64,000 bases of DNA, from IMG/VR virus record IMGVR_UViG_3300030107_006644, positions 1 to 64,000 of that record; one strand, given 5' to 3'. Origin of the DNA: a virus. Position numbers and translations under genes: made by a program. Positions 44,650 to 54,221 of this stretch are shown one piece after another. The notes beneath the pieces were generated by a model. It saw only the letters and a list, made by a program, of their open reading frames with translations, ran no database searches and was not told the origin of the DNA. The stretch's first letter is position 1. Every line of letters starts with the position of its first letter.

Positions 44650-47261
44650 TGTCGATATCAAAAGCAAAGACAATTGTAAATATAGAAAACTTTGAACAAT
44701 CGGCAGATTCGGCAAGACAAGTGACGAACAAGTATTGGACTACCGACAAAAATAGAGCGTTTCCGTATTTTAAAAAAGATGATCTAGATTCCGATGAGTC
44801 GGTCGAGGTGCCTGTCGAGATACAGATTGTAAAAGAACCAAAGTGGAATGCTTCTCACCCATTTTATGAAATAGAGCAGGAAATTTCATTTCGAGCTTCT
44901 TCAGCCCTTCTTGTCGATAGTGAAGATCCGGCAACCGATTGGGTCACCTTTGTAACTCAGGAGTTGTTCCCAGACTATTCAGAAACTAGCGATATCGCCT
45001 CTAAAATATATCACGATTACGTTTTCGACGTAAAAGTTCCATATGGTGAGCGAGAGATGAAGGATTTAAGTCTTGTGCAAAACGCATATTTTGCCGATGT
45101 AAAATCGGTTTACAACTTTTATGTAGAAAAATATGAAAAAGCGATGATCGAAACAGATCTGGCAGAACAACTGATGCCGAATCTTTATTCAATCAAATTA
45201 GACGCTCAAGTAAAACGAAAGAACGTAAAAGATCACAAAACCAAAGCTGTCGAGACCGATATGTCTACGCTAAACACGCTCATGGGCGAAATGCCGGAAA
45301 ACTATATAAACATCTTTCAACAAAAGAGAGACAGAACTCCGGACACCTATTTCGAACAAAAGGCCAATAATCAGAAGTACTTTGAAAATATTTTAAAATT
45401 TGCCAAAGCGGCCAAAGAAAATGATCCCGAAGGTGTAAAAAATGTGATAAGCAAGTTCTCAAAAATGGGACTAACGGCCGGGATGGTCGATCAGTTAGCT
45501 GAGTTTAACGAGCGTTCGAGCCTATACATGCTTCCAATGTATGCGTCGATTGACTTTAAAACAGATGGTTCTACGGTATTCGCCGAGGTTTTCAGAGAAA
45601 GCGACTTACAGACTTCTCTAATGAAGTATATGATGCGTTCTGACTCCGCAGGTGCAATGAAGCCTATGCAGGTTCATGAATCAGAGGAAAAGATAGTACA
45701 GCACTTAAAAACTTCGAATAAGAAATATGAAACCAAGCCTCGCCGTGCCCTTCTTCACAAAGAGCGTTCCCGACCATCAATAGATGTTTTAAGCTGGTGG
45801 GTCAGTCATCAGCAAGGCACAACATCGGCCGACTCTTTGCCGCTTAAAGAGGGGGTAATTTTGGATGAAGCAGAGCATGTTTCGACGTCCAATAATCCTT
45901 ATCGAACCAATTTGGAGAAACAAATCTCTAATATGGTTTTCCATAACAAATTTAGAAAACTTATAACCGGATACTCTAGAGATTATGAAGACCTGCTCAA
46001 CGGAGCCCGGGCATATTCTGAGACTCTTATGTATAAGATACAAAAGTTTGTTGGCAATCCTAGGGGCGCCCCAATCCAGACTTACTATTTGTGCAACTCG
46101 GAAAACACAGACATAGTAAACTTTATTGACACACAGGTCAAGTACGACAACGTGTATACTTATGTAATTAGCGCATATCAGATTGTGCTGGGCACTCAAT
46201 ACTATTATAAGAATGTAAAGTACGGTGTAACTTTGTCAAATACAGGTAGAGAAGTAGAAGAAGAGCTGTCCGACGTGGACAAATACGACTACTATGCGTC
46301 TGCAGTAGCTGTTGTGAGGCCTTCCGTTAAAATCGTAGAAGTGCCAATTTTCGCAGAAACGCAGAGAATTGTAGATACACCACCAGTCGCGCCGAATATT
46401 GATATCGTACCATACCGCGCGGTTAACGATAGGCTCTTGTTTAATCTCAACGCTGGGTTCGATGATTATAATATAATGCCACCAATCCTTAACAAACAAG
46501 ATCAAAGGATGTATGATAAGATCAGGATGAATCAAAAGCTTCATCATGATGAACCTATACGGTTTAAAAGTGATGATCCTTCATCTGCGTTCGAAGTATT
46601 CAGAATCACCAGAAAGCCAAAGTCTTATCTAGACTTTCGTGGAGCACTTCGCGCAACCGTACATACAGATGTTTCTGCCGAGACGATACAAAAGGCCTCA
46701 GCAGCATCATATATTGAGAGGCTGAAGCCTAACGTCAAGTATTATTATATGTTCCGCGCTATCGACATTCATGGCTATCTATCTAATCCTACGCCAGTAT
46801 ACGAGGTAGAATTGGTCGATAATGCCGGGAATACCTTTCCGATAGTCAAAGCAATCGAATTTGAGCCTATGATACCATACACGAATAACAAGAAAATGAA
46901 AAAATACCTACACATCATGCCGACAATATTGCAATCAGCACTGAATGAAGAGAGGACTGGCTTAATAGATGATGCGGGTGAAAGGGCGGAGACAGCACAC
47001 GTTGCAGGGAACAACATATTTATTGGAAAAGCAGAGGAAGACGTGTGGAACAAGAGATTTAAAATTCGACTTACATCTAGACAGACAGGAAGAAAAATTG
47101 ACCTTAATGTAGGCTTCAGCTATAAGCATGTTGCTGACGAAGAGCAGTACAAAAATGAGGTAGAGATAGCTCAATATTTGCAAGAGAGGCAAAAAAACTC
47201 TCAACTAGTCATAGATATATCGGAGCTAACATCAGATACTCTTGAGTTATATGATAGATAG
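44649..47261 (+). CDS. Large virion protein with a possible fibronectin-type-III-like segment, 870 aa
   Basis: The ATG at 44649 overlaps the upstream TGA. The 870-residue protein is mixed helix and strand. A region near residues 670-730 (KPNVKYYYMFRAIDIHGYLS then NPTPVYEVELVD) has the strand pattern of a fibronectin-III-like domain, common in tail fibres and baseplates. The N-terminal 150 residues, including SHPFYEIEQEISFRA, are unrecognised. It continues the structural block and is separated from the next gene by a 61-bp gap. Confidence 0.6.
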   Translation: MSISKAKTIVNIENFEQSADSARQVTNKYWTTDKNRAFPYFKKDDLDSDESVEVPVEIQIVKEPKWNASHPFYEIEQEISFRASSALLVDSEDPATDWVTFVTQELFPDYSETSDIASKIYHDYVFDVKVPYGEREMKDLSLVQNAYFADVKSVYNFYVEKYEKAMIETDLAEQLMPNLYSIKLDAQVKRKNVKDHKTKAVETDMSTLNTLMGEMPENYINIFQQKRDRTPDTYFEQKANNQKYFENILKFAKAAKENDPEGVKNVISKFSKMGLTAGMVDQLAEFNERSSLYMLPMYASIDFKTDGSTVFAEVFRESDLQTSLMKYMMRSDSAGAMKPMQVHESEEKIVQHLKTSNKKYETKPRRALLHKERSRPSIDVLSWWVSHQQGTTSADSLPLKEGVILDEAEHVSTSNNPYRTNLEKQISNMVFHNKFRKLITGYSRDYEDLLNGARAYSETLMYKIQKFVGNPRGAPIQTYYLCNSENTDIVNFIDTQVKYDNVYTYVISAYQIVLGTQYYYKNVKYGVTLSNTGREVEEELSDVDKYDYYASAVAVVRPSVKIVEVPIFAETQRIVDTPPVAPNIDIVPYRAVNDRLLFNLNAGFDDYNIMPPILNKQDQRMYDKIRMNQKLHHDEPIRFKSDDPSSAFEVFRITRKPKSYLDFRGALRATVHTDVSAETIQKASAASYIERLKPNVKYYYMFRAIDIHGYLSNPTPVYEVELVDNAGNTFPIVKAIEFEPMIPYTNNKKMKKYLHIMPTILQSALNEERTGLIDDAGERAETAHVAGNNIFIGKAEEDVWNKRFKIRLTSRQTGRKIDLNVGFSYKHVADEEQYKNEVEIAQYLQERQKNSQLVIDISELTSDTLELYDR

Positions 47262-47322
47262 GATAAAAAAATAAGACATTTGTAGAGAGAAATACTAATT
47301 ATTTAGCAGGGAGAAACAATAG
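47262..47322 (+). promoter_or_regulatory. 61-bp AT-rich intergenic region, possible late promoter
   Basis: This gap is AT rich and contains AATACTAATTATTTAGC followed by a GGGAG ribosome site. It breaks the otherwise overlapping tail block and precedes a gene with its own strong site. No -35 TTGACA is visible. A late start point is plausible but unproven; there is no hairpin with a T-run, so it does not look like an intrinsic terminator. Confidence 0.25.
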
Positions 47323-48255
47323 ATGGCATTTTTAGACAATTCAGGCGATATCATTTTGGACGCAGTTCTAACCGACACGGGAAGGATGAGATTGGCCCGT
47401 GGAGATGGTTCGTTTAAAATAGTGAAGTTCGCATTGGGAGATGACGAAATTAACTATGAAAATTACAACTCCACACACGAAAACGGTTCAGCATATTACG
47501 ATTTAGAGATTATGCAGACGCCGATTTTAGAAGCATTTACCAACAATGCATCGTCTATGAAATCTAAACTCATGTCGATTTCCAGAAACGATCTGCTTTA
47601 TATGCCGATTCTAAAGCTCAACTCGCTTGCTGCTGCAACCGCGCAAACCACTTCTGGTGGCTTTTATGTGGCTGTCGACACAGATACGGAGAATGTTTTA
47701 GTTGGCGGATCCTCACGAATTGATGGAATTCTTTCTGGCGTATCCAGAGGCGGAAACTTCGTTCACGTTGATCAGGGAATCGACGGTCAGGATGACAGCG
47801 GAAATCCAGTAATCTCACCCGCACAAGCACTAGATGCTGACTTGGTAGAGACGCAATATGCTATTGAAATTGACAACAGGCTTGGTTCTATTAAGTCTGT
47901 AAATGATAATCTAGCATCAGTTTCGTTCATTGATGATGATAACATTGCTAGCTACTACCTTGCACTGGGTTCAGATACCGAATATGTAGTCGAAAACAAG
48001 AACAGAGAGGTTTCAAACAAAGAGGTAATTGTTGGTCCGCGTGGAACAACGCTCAAGCTAGCCATTCAGGCTTCGTTAGAGTTGAACACTAGTACATACT
48101 TGTTTTCGAGATTAGGCAGCACCTTCACGATGACGGGAAATGACGGCACTACCAGTTATACTTTTTATTACATTGATTCAACTGTTCGTGTGGTGGGAGC
48201 AACAACGGGACACTCAATTGACATTCCCGTTAGATTCGTTAAGAAATATTCATAA
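47323..48255 (+). CDS. Tail structural protein, 310 aa
   Basis: The protein begins AFLDNSGDIILDAVLTDTGR, then RLARGDGSFKIVKFALGDDE, a module I recall from many marine T4-like phage virion proteins and which is shared in outline with the protein at 39833. The remaining 220 residues are beta-rich, with a Thr/Gly-rich C-terminus (DGTTSYTFYYIDS) typical of tail or sheath-associated proteins. It is followed by two further structural genes, probably as one set. Confidence 0.65.
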   Translation: MAFLDNSGDIILDAVLTDTGRMRLARGDGSFKIVKFALGDDEINYENYNSTHENGSAYYDLEIMQTPILEAFTNNASSMKSKLMSISRNDLLYMPILKLNSLAAATAQTTSGGFYVAVDTDTENVLVGGSSRIDGILSGVSRGGNFVHVDQGIDGQDDSGNPVISPAQALDADLVETQYAIEIDNRLGSIKSVNDNLASVSFIDDDNIASYYLALGSDTEYVVENKNREVSNKEVIVGPRGTTLKLAIQASLELNTSTYLFSRLGSTFTMTGNDGTTSYTFYYIDSTVRVVGATTGHSIDIPVRFVKKYS

Positions 48256-48277
48256 GAGCTAAAATAGGAATTTTAAA

Positions 48278-49396
48278 ATGGCAACAGTATATAAATCACT
48301 TTTAAACAGCGACATAGTGTCAACAAGGACGTTATTGCACGAAGCAATTCCGATTACGGGCTCGATAGTATCTGGCACGTATATCGAGGGAGCCGCAGCT
48401 AGTCAGGTTGAGGTCAACGTCAAAAATTACGCACACGGCATGTTTCAGTCCGTGTATGACTATCCATATCTTAGCTCGTCCGCAAACCACATATTAGATA
48501 TTACAGCAGGGTATGCGGCCTCGTCGGGCCTGTCTTCTTCGACAAATATCCAAAATAGCAAAAAGATTAACGTTTATAGTCAGATGGCTCAAGTTCTAAT
48601 GGGTTATGACTATACCGGTTCAATTCAGCCGTTCGATGAAGATATGGACTTGGTTGCCGGCGGAACAAAGCTGAATGAGTGTTACTTCCTCAACTTCTCC
48701 AGACTATTGGTCAAAGATGAAATCAAGAAAGGGTCTTTCAAGCTGGATCTGGGGGTCACAAACGCCTACAATGCCCCATTCTCTAATGTATTGACCGTTC
48801 ATGATATATCGGCGTCCAATTCCTTTAGAACGTCTCACAACGGCGAAGTGGGAATCTTAGAGGCTATAGATAAAATTGGAACATGTCTGCAAACTCAGAA
48901 TGTAAAATGCGGACTTATCTTTTATCAGGCCGGAGTTGTGGTACTTAGCTCGTCTATCTTTCAGAGTACAACCCATGGAGGTCTTCTCGCCACTGGCGCC
49001 GGCAATACCGCTCAGTTGCGATATTGGTATGATGGATCGTCGTGGCAGCATCAGCTTCCCAAAGCCGCATTTACAGGCTCTTCAGTTTCCGGATCTGCAG
49101 ACGGAGTTCGAAACCGTATTTACAACATTCACTTTAATAACACTACTGAACTTAATTCTACAGTGTATTTCTGCCGAGTCAACCACAATGACTACAACTA
49201 TAGTTCAAATCCGACCTATCTCAAGAATAGCAAGATCCGCGTTAAGAACACTCGTTCAGATAGTCCAACCTCTTACATTACCACTGTGGGTCTATATTCG
49301 GCAGACAACGAACTGTTGGCTGTGGCCAAGCTGTCAGAGCCGCTGAAGAAGGATCCAACAACCGAGCTAACGCTACGTGTTCGTTTGGATTATTAA
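48278..49396 (+). CDS. Tail/fibre structural protein, 372 aa (paralogue A)
   Basis: This beta-rich 372-residue protein has no motif outside the family. Its C-terminal 60 residues parallel those of the next gene: NPTYLKNSKIRVKNTR, ITTVGLYSADNELLAVAKLS and a terminal LRVRLDY align with the neighbour's NSSIKLVNTL, ITKIGIYDEDKNLIAVANLA and LKLKLDF. The two are therefore tandem paralogues. They probably form related fibre or collar components, or a heteromeric pair. The N-terminus (SLLNSDIVSTRTLLHEAIPI) differs between them. Confidence 0.65.
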   Translation: MATVYKSLLNSDIVSTRTLLHEAIPITGSIVSGTYIEGAAASQVEVNVKNYAHGMFQSVYDYPYLSSSANHILDITAGYAASSGLSSSTNIQNSKKINVYSQMAQVLMGYDYTGSIQPFDEDMDLVAGGTKLNECYFLNFSRLLVKDEIKKGSFKLDLGVTNAYNAPFSNVLTVHDISASNSFRTSHNGEVGILEAIDKIGTCLQTQNVKCGLIFYQAGVVVLSSSIFQSTTHGGLLATGAGNTAQLRYWYDGSSWQHQLPKAAFTGSSVSGSADGVRNRIYNIHFNNTTELNSTVYFCRVNHNDYNYSSNPTYLKNSKIRVKNTRSDSPTSYITTVGLYSADNELLAVAKLSEPLKKDPTTELTLRVRLDY

Positions 49397-49453
49397 AGTA
49401 GGCTTTATTACGACAGCATTTACAAAATCATAATAGAAAGCTAATTAAAGCAA
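49397..49453 (+). promoter_or_regulatory. 57-bp AT-rich intergenic region between paralogues
   Basis: The gap contains AT-rich sequence with CATAATAGAAAGCTAATTAAAG before the ATG and no good Shine-Dalgarno site. No clear promoter, hairpin or terminator was seen. It may hold a late start point, because the preceding 61-bp gap is similar in base content. Confidence 0.2.
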
Positions 49454-50662
49454 ATGTCGTTTTACAAGTTCAAACAAAAAGATATATTAAGAAGTACGAT
49501 CAAGGCTCACCCACTATGTGAGTTTACGATCTATAGTGGAAGCATATATCACAATCGTCGGCACCAAATTTCCGGTGCCTTTGTGCCGTCAGTTCCAAAC
49601 TGCTTGCCGGGCGAGCTTAGTTTGTACGAATTAAACGTTGATAGAACAGCGGCTGAAACGGGAATGATATACCCGTTCATTACCAAAGACGGGTCGCTAA
49701 GCTCGTTTAAGACAGTTTCAGCAACAAGTTTTCATACTACGTTTGGCTATGGAGACGAAATAACTGGCAGCTATCCGATGACAGCCAGTATTTCAAGAGA
49801 ATACTTTGATGTTGATAACGTCTCGACAGCCAGAAAGCACATTCAGGCTTTAAAGAGTACGTTTGAACATTATAGACTTTTAAGCCCGCATTTTGAATAC
49901 TCTTCTAGCTTGGGCGATAAAGACACTCAAGAACTGGCGCTTATCAGTATTCCATCTATTTTTTATGGCTCTAGGATAAAGAAGGGAACAGTTAACTTAA
50001 GGTATTATATAACCGGCACTTTAGTGGCTCAGGCAAACGATGAGAAGCAAAACGGCGAACTAATTCAAGTTGGACCAGTAGGCTCAAATGGTTCTGGATC
50101 GGTCGCTGGACAAGTCTTATATAACGAGGGTTTTTTACTTATGACAGGCTCTTGGCAAGTTGAGAAAGACGCATCGATAACTAGAGACTATATTGATAAC
50201 CCTGCAGATTTGAAAAAGTCTGCTTGGGTATATTTTGGAACAGCAGCAGGAAACGACGGCTTCAGCGGCACGGGCACAAATAGCCCACTGGTTTCGGCTA
50301 GCTATTCTATAGAATTCGAGGGCACCTCTTATATTCCAACTTTGATGATGTTAGCTCATGCAGAAGAGGGAGAACTTAACTACTCCAATAACCCAACATT
50401 TGTAACTTATGGACAACTTGGATCGAAATCGGCCGCAACAGGCTCACACAGATATGTTCAGAATTCAAGTATAAAGCTGGTTAACACCCTTTCCTCTTCA
50501 TATAAGGGTTACGAAGAGGAGGAGTATGAAAGGCAGACATTTATTACAAAAATCGGCATTTATGACGAGGACAAGAATTTAATTGCCGTGGCCAATTTGG
50601 CGACTCCGGTAAAGAAACCGGAAGGACAAGGATACACATTTAAGCTAAAGCTTGATTTTTAA
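49454..50662 (+). CDS. Tail/fibre structural protein, 402 aa (paralogue B)
   Basis: Tandem paralogue of the 372-residue protein upstream, with the same C-terminal fold (FITKIGIYDEDKNLIAVANL). The N-terminus reads FYKFKQKDILRSTIKAHPLC and is close in layout to paralogue A's start. It is about 30 residues longer, with an inserted acidic loop (YKGYEEEEYERQ) ahead of the shared strands. No enzymatic motif is visible. It ends the virion block, since RuvC begins next. Confidence 0.65.
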   Translation: MSFYKFKQKDILRSTIKAHPLCEFTIYSGSIYHNRRHQISGAFVPSVPNCLPGELSLYELNVDRTAAETGMIYPFITKDGSLSSFKTVSATSFHTTFGYGDEITGSYPMTASISREYFDVDNVSTARKHIQALKSTFEHYRLLSPHFEYSSSLGDKDTQELALISIPSIFYGSRIKKGTVNLRYYITGTLVAQANDEKQNGELIQVGPVGSNGSGSVAGQVLYNEGFLLMTGSWQVEKDASITRDYIDNPADLKKSAWVYFGTAAGNDGFSGTGTNSPLVSASYSIEFEGTSYIPTLMMLAHAEEGELNYSNNPTFVTYGQLGSKSAATGSHRYVQNSSIKLVNTLSSSYKGYEEEEYERQTFITKIGIYDEDKNLIAVANLATPVKKPEGQGYTFKLKLDF

Positions 50663-50663
50663 T

Positions 50664-51185
50664 ATGATACTAGGACTTGATATAAGTTCTTCAAGAGTCG
50701 GAATAGCCTTAATGGATGGTGAAAAGATAATCATCAACGAGGTTATGAAGTTTAAGAGCGGTATGTCTCTTGAGGAACGCGCCCAGAAATTCGAACAACG
50801 TATGGTTGAAATTGAAGGCCATTACGTACCGTATGAATTATACATAGAAAAGCCGGCGACAATGTTCAAGGGCGGTAAAACAACAGCGCACACAATGGCC
50901 ATACTGCAAAGGTTTAATGGCATGTGTAGTTATATCGCCTATAAAGTGTTCGATCTGGAGCCGGTAATGGTAAATCCACGCTCTGCCCGTTCCAAGCTGG
51001 GAATTAAGGTTCCACCTCGAACACCTAGCAAGGAAATGAAAAAGATGATTATCGAGCATATTTCTACGAGGTTCCCAAAACAGTTTAAATATGAGCTAAC
51101 CGTGCATGGCAATCCCCGCCCGGGTACAGATGATCGAGCCGATGCGATAGTTGTAGCTTTGGCCGGCCCACTGCTTGACAACTGA
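50664..51185 (+). CDS. RuvC-type Holliday junction resolvase
   Basis: The start is ATG 50664, two bases after the upstream stop, because MILGLDISSS is the conserved start of the RNase H-like fold; a TTG at 50652 is possible. The 173-residue product has the four acidic RuvC ligands in order: Asp-6 (GLDIS), Glu-62 (YIEKP), Asp-157 and Asp-160 (GTDDRADA). Basic helices in the middle (SKEMKKM) fit DNA contacts. The role is cleavage of four-way junctions in replicating or recombining phage DNA before packaging. In T4 this job is done by the unrelated gp49. Confidence 0.88.
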   Translation: MILGLDISSSRVGIALMDGEKIIINEVMKFKSGMSLEERAQKFEQRMVEIEGHYVPYELYIEKPATMFKGGKTTAHTMAILQRFNGMCSYIAYKVFDLEPVMVNPRSARSKLGIKVPPRTPSKEMKKMIIEHISTRFPKQFKYELTVHGNPRPGTDDRADAIVVALAGPLLDN

Positions 51186-51203
51186 TAAAGCCTGTGTTAT
51201 ATT
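51175..51203 (+). promoter_or_regulatory. Near-consensus sigma70-type promoter for the primase
   Basis: TTGACA at 51175-51180 and TATATT at 51198-51203 are separated by exactly 17 bp, a strong match to the sigma70 consensus. The -35 lies inside the last codons of ruvC. The predicted start point falls about 51210, at or just before the primase ATG, so the mRNA could be leaderless or nearly so. The promoter at 60839 shares TTGACAACT and GTGTTAyATT with it, suggesting a common early class. Confidence 0.6.
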
Positions 51204-51209
51204 GATAGC

Positions 51210-52142
51210 ATGATGAAAAAATTAAAAATTATTGAGCAGGTTTTAGGACAGTCAAGAAAGGTGAATGACGAGCAATTGTTCTTTTGCCCATACTGCTCTC
51301 ATCCTAAAAGAAAGCTCTCGGTAAACGTAGAGAAGAATGTTTTCAAATGTTGGGTTTGCGATTCGCATGGCCGAGACATTAGAAGGATGATTCGCAAATT
51401 TGGCACAATCAGCCAGCGAGAGGCTTGGGACGAGCTTACAAACCGCGTAGATATAACGGACTTTTCCAGCATTTTCGATGAGAAGCTTGAGGAACCCGAA
51501 GCCGTGACTGGGTTGCCGCAAGAGTTTAGATCCTTAGCAAACAAATCCACTCCGATTAGTGCGCTTCATGCAATACGGTATTTGCGGGAAAGAGATATCA
51601 CAAAAGAAGATATAGTTTTTTGGAAGATCGGTTATTGTAATAGTGGTGAGTATGGAGAGCGTATCGTAATACCCAGTTTTAATAACTCTGGCTATGTAAA
51701 CTATTTTGTAGCCAGAAGTTATACAAAGTATCAGGCAAGATACAAGAATCCGCCAGTATCAAGGGATATCTGTTTTAATGAGCTTTATATCGACTGGGAT
51801 AAAGACTTGGTTATCACGGAAGGGATCTTTGATGCGATTAAAGCTGGCCCAAACTCCGTACCGCTTTTAGGCTCAACACTTAGAGAAAATTCAAAGTTGT
51901 TCCAAAAAATTGTTACTCGCGATACTCCCGTATATATGGCTCTAGACGCAGACGCCAGCAAGAAAGAGAGTAGGATTATTAACCTTTTTCTTAAATACGA
52001 TATTGAAGTTTATAAGATAGACACATCAGGGGTCGACGATGTTGGTTCCATGACTCGCGAGCAGTTCCAGAGGAGAAAAGAAAAAGCAACCTTTATCCCT
52101 TCAGGCGACTATTTATTGAAGACGGCGTTATATAATTTATAA
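51210..52142 (+). CDS. DnaG/T4 gp61-like DNA primase
   Basis: This 310-residue protein has an N-terminal zinc-binding domain (Cys-26, Cys-29, Cys-47, Cys-50 in FCPYCSHP and FKCWVCDSHG). A TOPRIM-type catalytic core follows, with Glu-204 in LVITEGIFDAIKAG and Asp-246/Asp-248 in ALDADAS. This is the layout of phage primases, shorter than bacterial DnaG. It would make RNA primers for lagging-strand synthesis. A promoter (51175-51203) lies immediately upstream, and the start is one of two adjacent ATGs (51210, 51213) with no leader space for a Shine-Dalgarno site. Confidence 0.85.
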   Translation: MMKKLKIIEQVLGQSRKVNDEQLFFCPYCSHPKRKLSVNVEKNVFKCWVCDSHGRDIRRMIRKFGTISQREAWDELTNRVDITDFSSIFDEKLEEPEAVTGLPQEFRSLANKSTPISALHAIRYLRERDITKEDIVFWKIGYCNSGEYGERIVIPSFNNSGYVNYFVARSYTKYQARYKNPPVSRDICFNELYIDWDKDLVITEGIFDAIKAGPNSVPLLGSTLRENSKLFQKIVTRDTPVYMALDADASKKESRIINLFLKYDIEVYKIDTSGVDDVGSMTREQFQRRKEKATFIPSGDYLLKTALYNL

Positions 52143-52162
52143 TCGGCTACTGGAGGCTTGTT

Positions 52163-54220
52163 ATGTCAAGGTGGGGCAAACCAACCAAAAACAAAAGAAG
52201 AACTGATCCCCGATATCACTTAGAAGAAACTGTCGAAAAAGATGACAAGCGGGAGATTTTGCAAGAGCAACCCTCCGGCCTGCGAACTATGGGCAATGTA
52301 GACTCTTCTCAGTTTGTCGGTCCAACTCCGGGCGATCTGATTGATTTCGCCCAGCCACTTGCCGGCCCAGCCAATATGCAAACCGGAGAAGGCATGGCGT
52401 CTCAATACTTATACAATCCGATTTATGATATTGTGAGCAGTACGCCATTCGCCGGGCGCCAACACGCCCTCCAACGCCAAGCAGCCGCAGCGGCCGCCTT
52501 AGATCCTACAAACGTGCCCCCTATGCCAAGAAACGTGAGGACACATCCACCTCCAGCCCAAGCCCCTAACCGCTGGTATTCATCCAACAAGCTGCTCAAC
52601 CCCCGCTCAACGGGCCAAGCCATTGGCAGCCGTCTTCTGAGATGGGGAGGTCCAGCTGTTGGATACCTGCCTCAAGGCGTGATGTTGGCCGGCCAGTATC
52701 AAGGGATGGGAGCCGCAGAGGATGAAATGCATCGACTCGGCCTGCAGAGTAGTTTTATACAACACGGCGGCTATCAGCGACAAATTGATGCGAACCGTGA
52801 CGCACTCGCCGGCATGCCAACTGATACCGAAGAACAGAGGCAAGCGAGGGCAAGACAGGCCGGAATCGTCCAACAACAGCAGAATGCGCTCGACGCAAGA
52901 AATGCAGCAATTGAAGATCTGGCGTGGACCGGTGCATCTGTCGGCGCCACCGGCTACGGTATCGGCGTAGGTCAAGGCCCGCTTGCTAGGGGTGGCCAAA
53001 CAATTGCCAATCGAGGCTATTCTACAGCACTCGGCCGCGTATTTTCGGGAGGAGGAAATCCAGCCTTCAGAACCGGCGCCCAGCGCGCTCTGCCATGGCT
53101 CGGCCGCGCTGCTACCCGTGTAGCACTCCCGCTTGCTGCTGCCCAAGGCTTTGTAGATCTTGGACGAGCCGGCTACGAAGCCGGCGCCGCTTATGGAGCA
53201 CCTTGGGGAGACAGCAGCGAAGCCATCGGCTGGACAAATCCGGGGCAAATGGCCCAAGAAACAATTCTCCACAGCACCCTCGGCGGTGAGGATATATTAG
53301 ATAGAGATCCACGAGACGATAATGAAGCCCTTGCTAGAATTCGAGCCGCAGAAACAGAAGCCGGCCTTAGCACCGGCGACCACATTCGAAATTGGCGTCA
53401 ACACCAGTCAGAATATGAGCGCGATCACGGCGCCATGCCTGAGTACGAATTTGTGCCCGATCCGGAGACGCAAAGGCTTGTTCCTACTGCCGATTCCCGC
53501 AGAGCCCGCCACGATGCGCAGAGAAATGTCTATGCCAGACAGCACGGCTTTAATGATTGGGAGCAGGCAGCTGAAAGCGACACGGCGATGGGTAGACAAA
53601 TTAGGAGAACACGCGCAAGAGCTTCTCAGATGCGAGGCGAGGATCATGATTCTGGAGCACTCACGGGTGATATTGGATTTGATCGCGCCGGCGAACTCGG
53701 CTCACTAAACTTAGATGAGGGCAAAAGTAGAAAGGAGCAAAGATTGCTAATGGAAAATCAATATTCTAAAATGCAAAGATTAGCGGGGATCAAAAAGAAA
53801 AAGCCTCGCCTTAATGAGGATTTGCTAGGCCTTGTCTTATTCGCAGCTGCAAACGCTGCAGCTATCTATGCTGCGGTTGGCCGCCACAATTTGGCCATGG
53901 GCGAACTCGGTGCCGGTGAACCCCCATTGGCAAAAAAATGGGAAGAAACAAAGAGAGAAGCAGAGCAGAGTAATGCTCCTCTGCACGATATGCTTAAGGG
54001 AATCGAAGATATGGCAGAAAGTCAATCCGGACAGCTAACTCCACAACAGTATCAGCAGTTAGCTCAAGCTTTCGGAAATGATCCGGTTCTTATCGACATG
54101 CTAGATCAGTTTGATCGCGAGCAACTATATCCCGATGAAGCTAAACAATTGATTGATCAGATGGATCGTTACGTGCGATCTAAAATACAAGAATTACCCG
54201 ATGAGGGAGAAGAGGTTTAA
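52163..54220 (+). CDS. Unrecognised Ala/Gly-rich protein, 685 aa (candidate internal protein)
   Basis: I do not recognise a fold. The first 60 residues are charged (KKRRTDPRYHLEE-like). Residues about 150-370 are Ala/Gly/Arg-rich with many aromatic residues and a stretch of weakly hydrophobic helices (LPWLGRAATRVALPLAAAQ), resembling ejected or internal virion proteins. Near residue 530 the sequence reads MENQYSKMQRLAGIKKKKPR followed by LNEDLL, a pattern (LAGI, then LNE) that recurs in this cassette and includes a hydrophobic-X-Glu site. The last 120 residues are helical. An in-frame ATG at 53750 follows AAAGGAG by 12 bp and could start a shorter C-terminal product. Confidence 0.55.
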   Translation: MSRWGKPTKNKRRTDPRYHLEETVEKDDKREILQEQPSGLRTMGNVDSSQFVGPTPGDLIDFAQPLAGPANMQTGEGMASQYLYNPIYDIVSSTPFAGRQHALQRQAAAAAALDPTNVPPMPRNVRTHPPPAQAPNRWYSSNKLLNPRSTGQAIGSRLLRWGGPAVGYLPQGVMLAGQYQGMGAAEDEMHRLGLQSSFIQHGGYQRQIDANRDALAGMPTDTEEQRQARARQAGIVQQQQNALDARNAAIEDLAWTGASVGATGYGIGVGQGPLARGGQTIANRGYSTALGRVFSGGGNPAFRTGAQRALPWLGRAATRVALPLAAAQGFVDLGRAGYEAGAAYGAPWGDSSEAIGWTNPGQMAQETILHSTLGGEDILDRDPRDDNEALARIRAAETEAGLSTGDHIRNWRQHQSEYERDHGAMPEYEFVPDPETQRLVPTADSRRARHDAQRNVYARQHGFNDWEQAAESDTAMGRQIRRTRARASQMRGEDHDSGALTGDIGFDRAGELGSLNLDEGKSRKEQRLLMENQYSKMQRLAGIKKKKPRLNEDLLGLVLFAAANAAAIYAAVGRHNLAMGELGAGEPPLAKKWEETKREAEQSNAPLHDMLKGIEDMAESQSGQLTPQQYQQLAQAFGNDPVLIDMLDQFDREQLYPDEAKQLIDQMDRYVRSKIQELPDEGEEV

Positions 54221-54221
54221 T

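Noticed and set aside
47262-47322. Intrinsic terminators in the gaps
   Set aside because: No gap shows a stable GC-rich stem followed by a T-run; the hairpin at 58252 lacks a T-run and contains a start codon.
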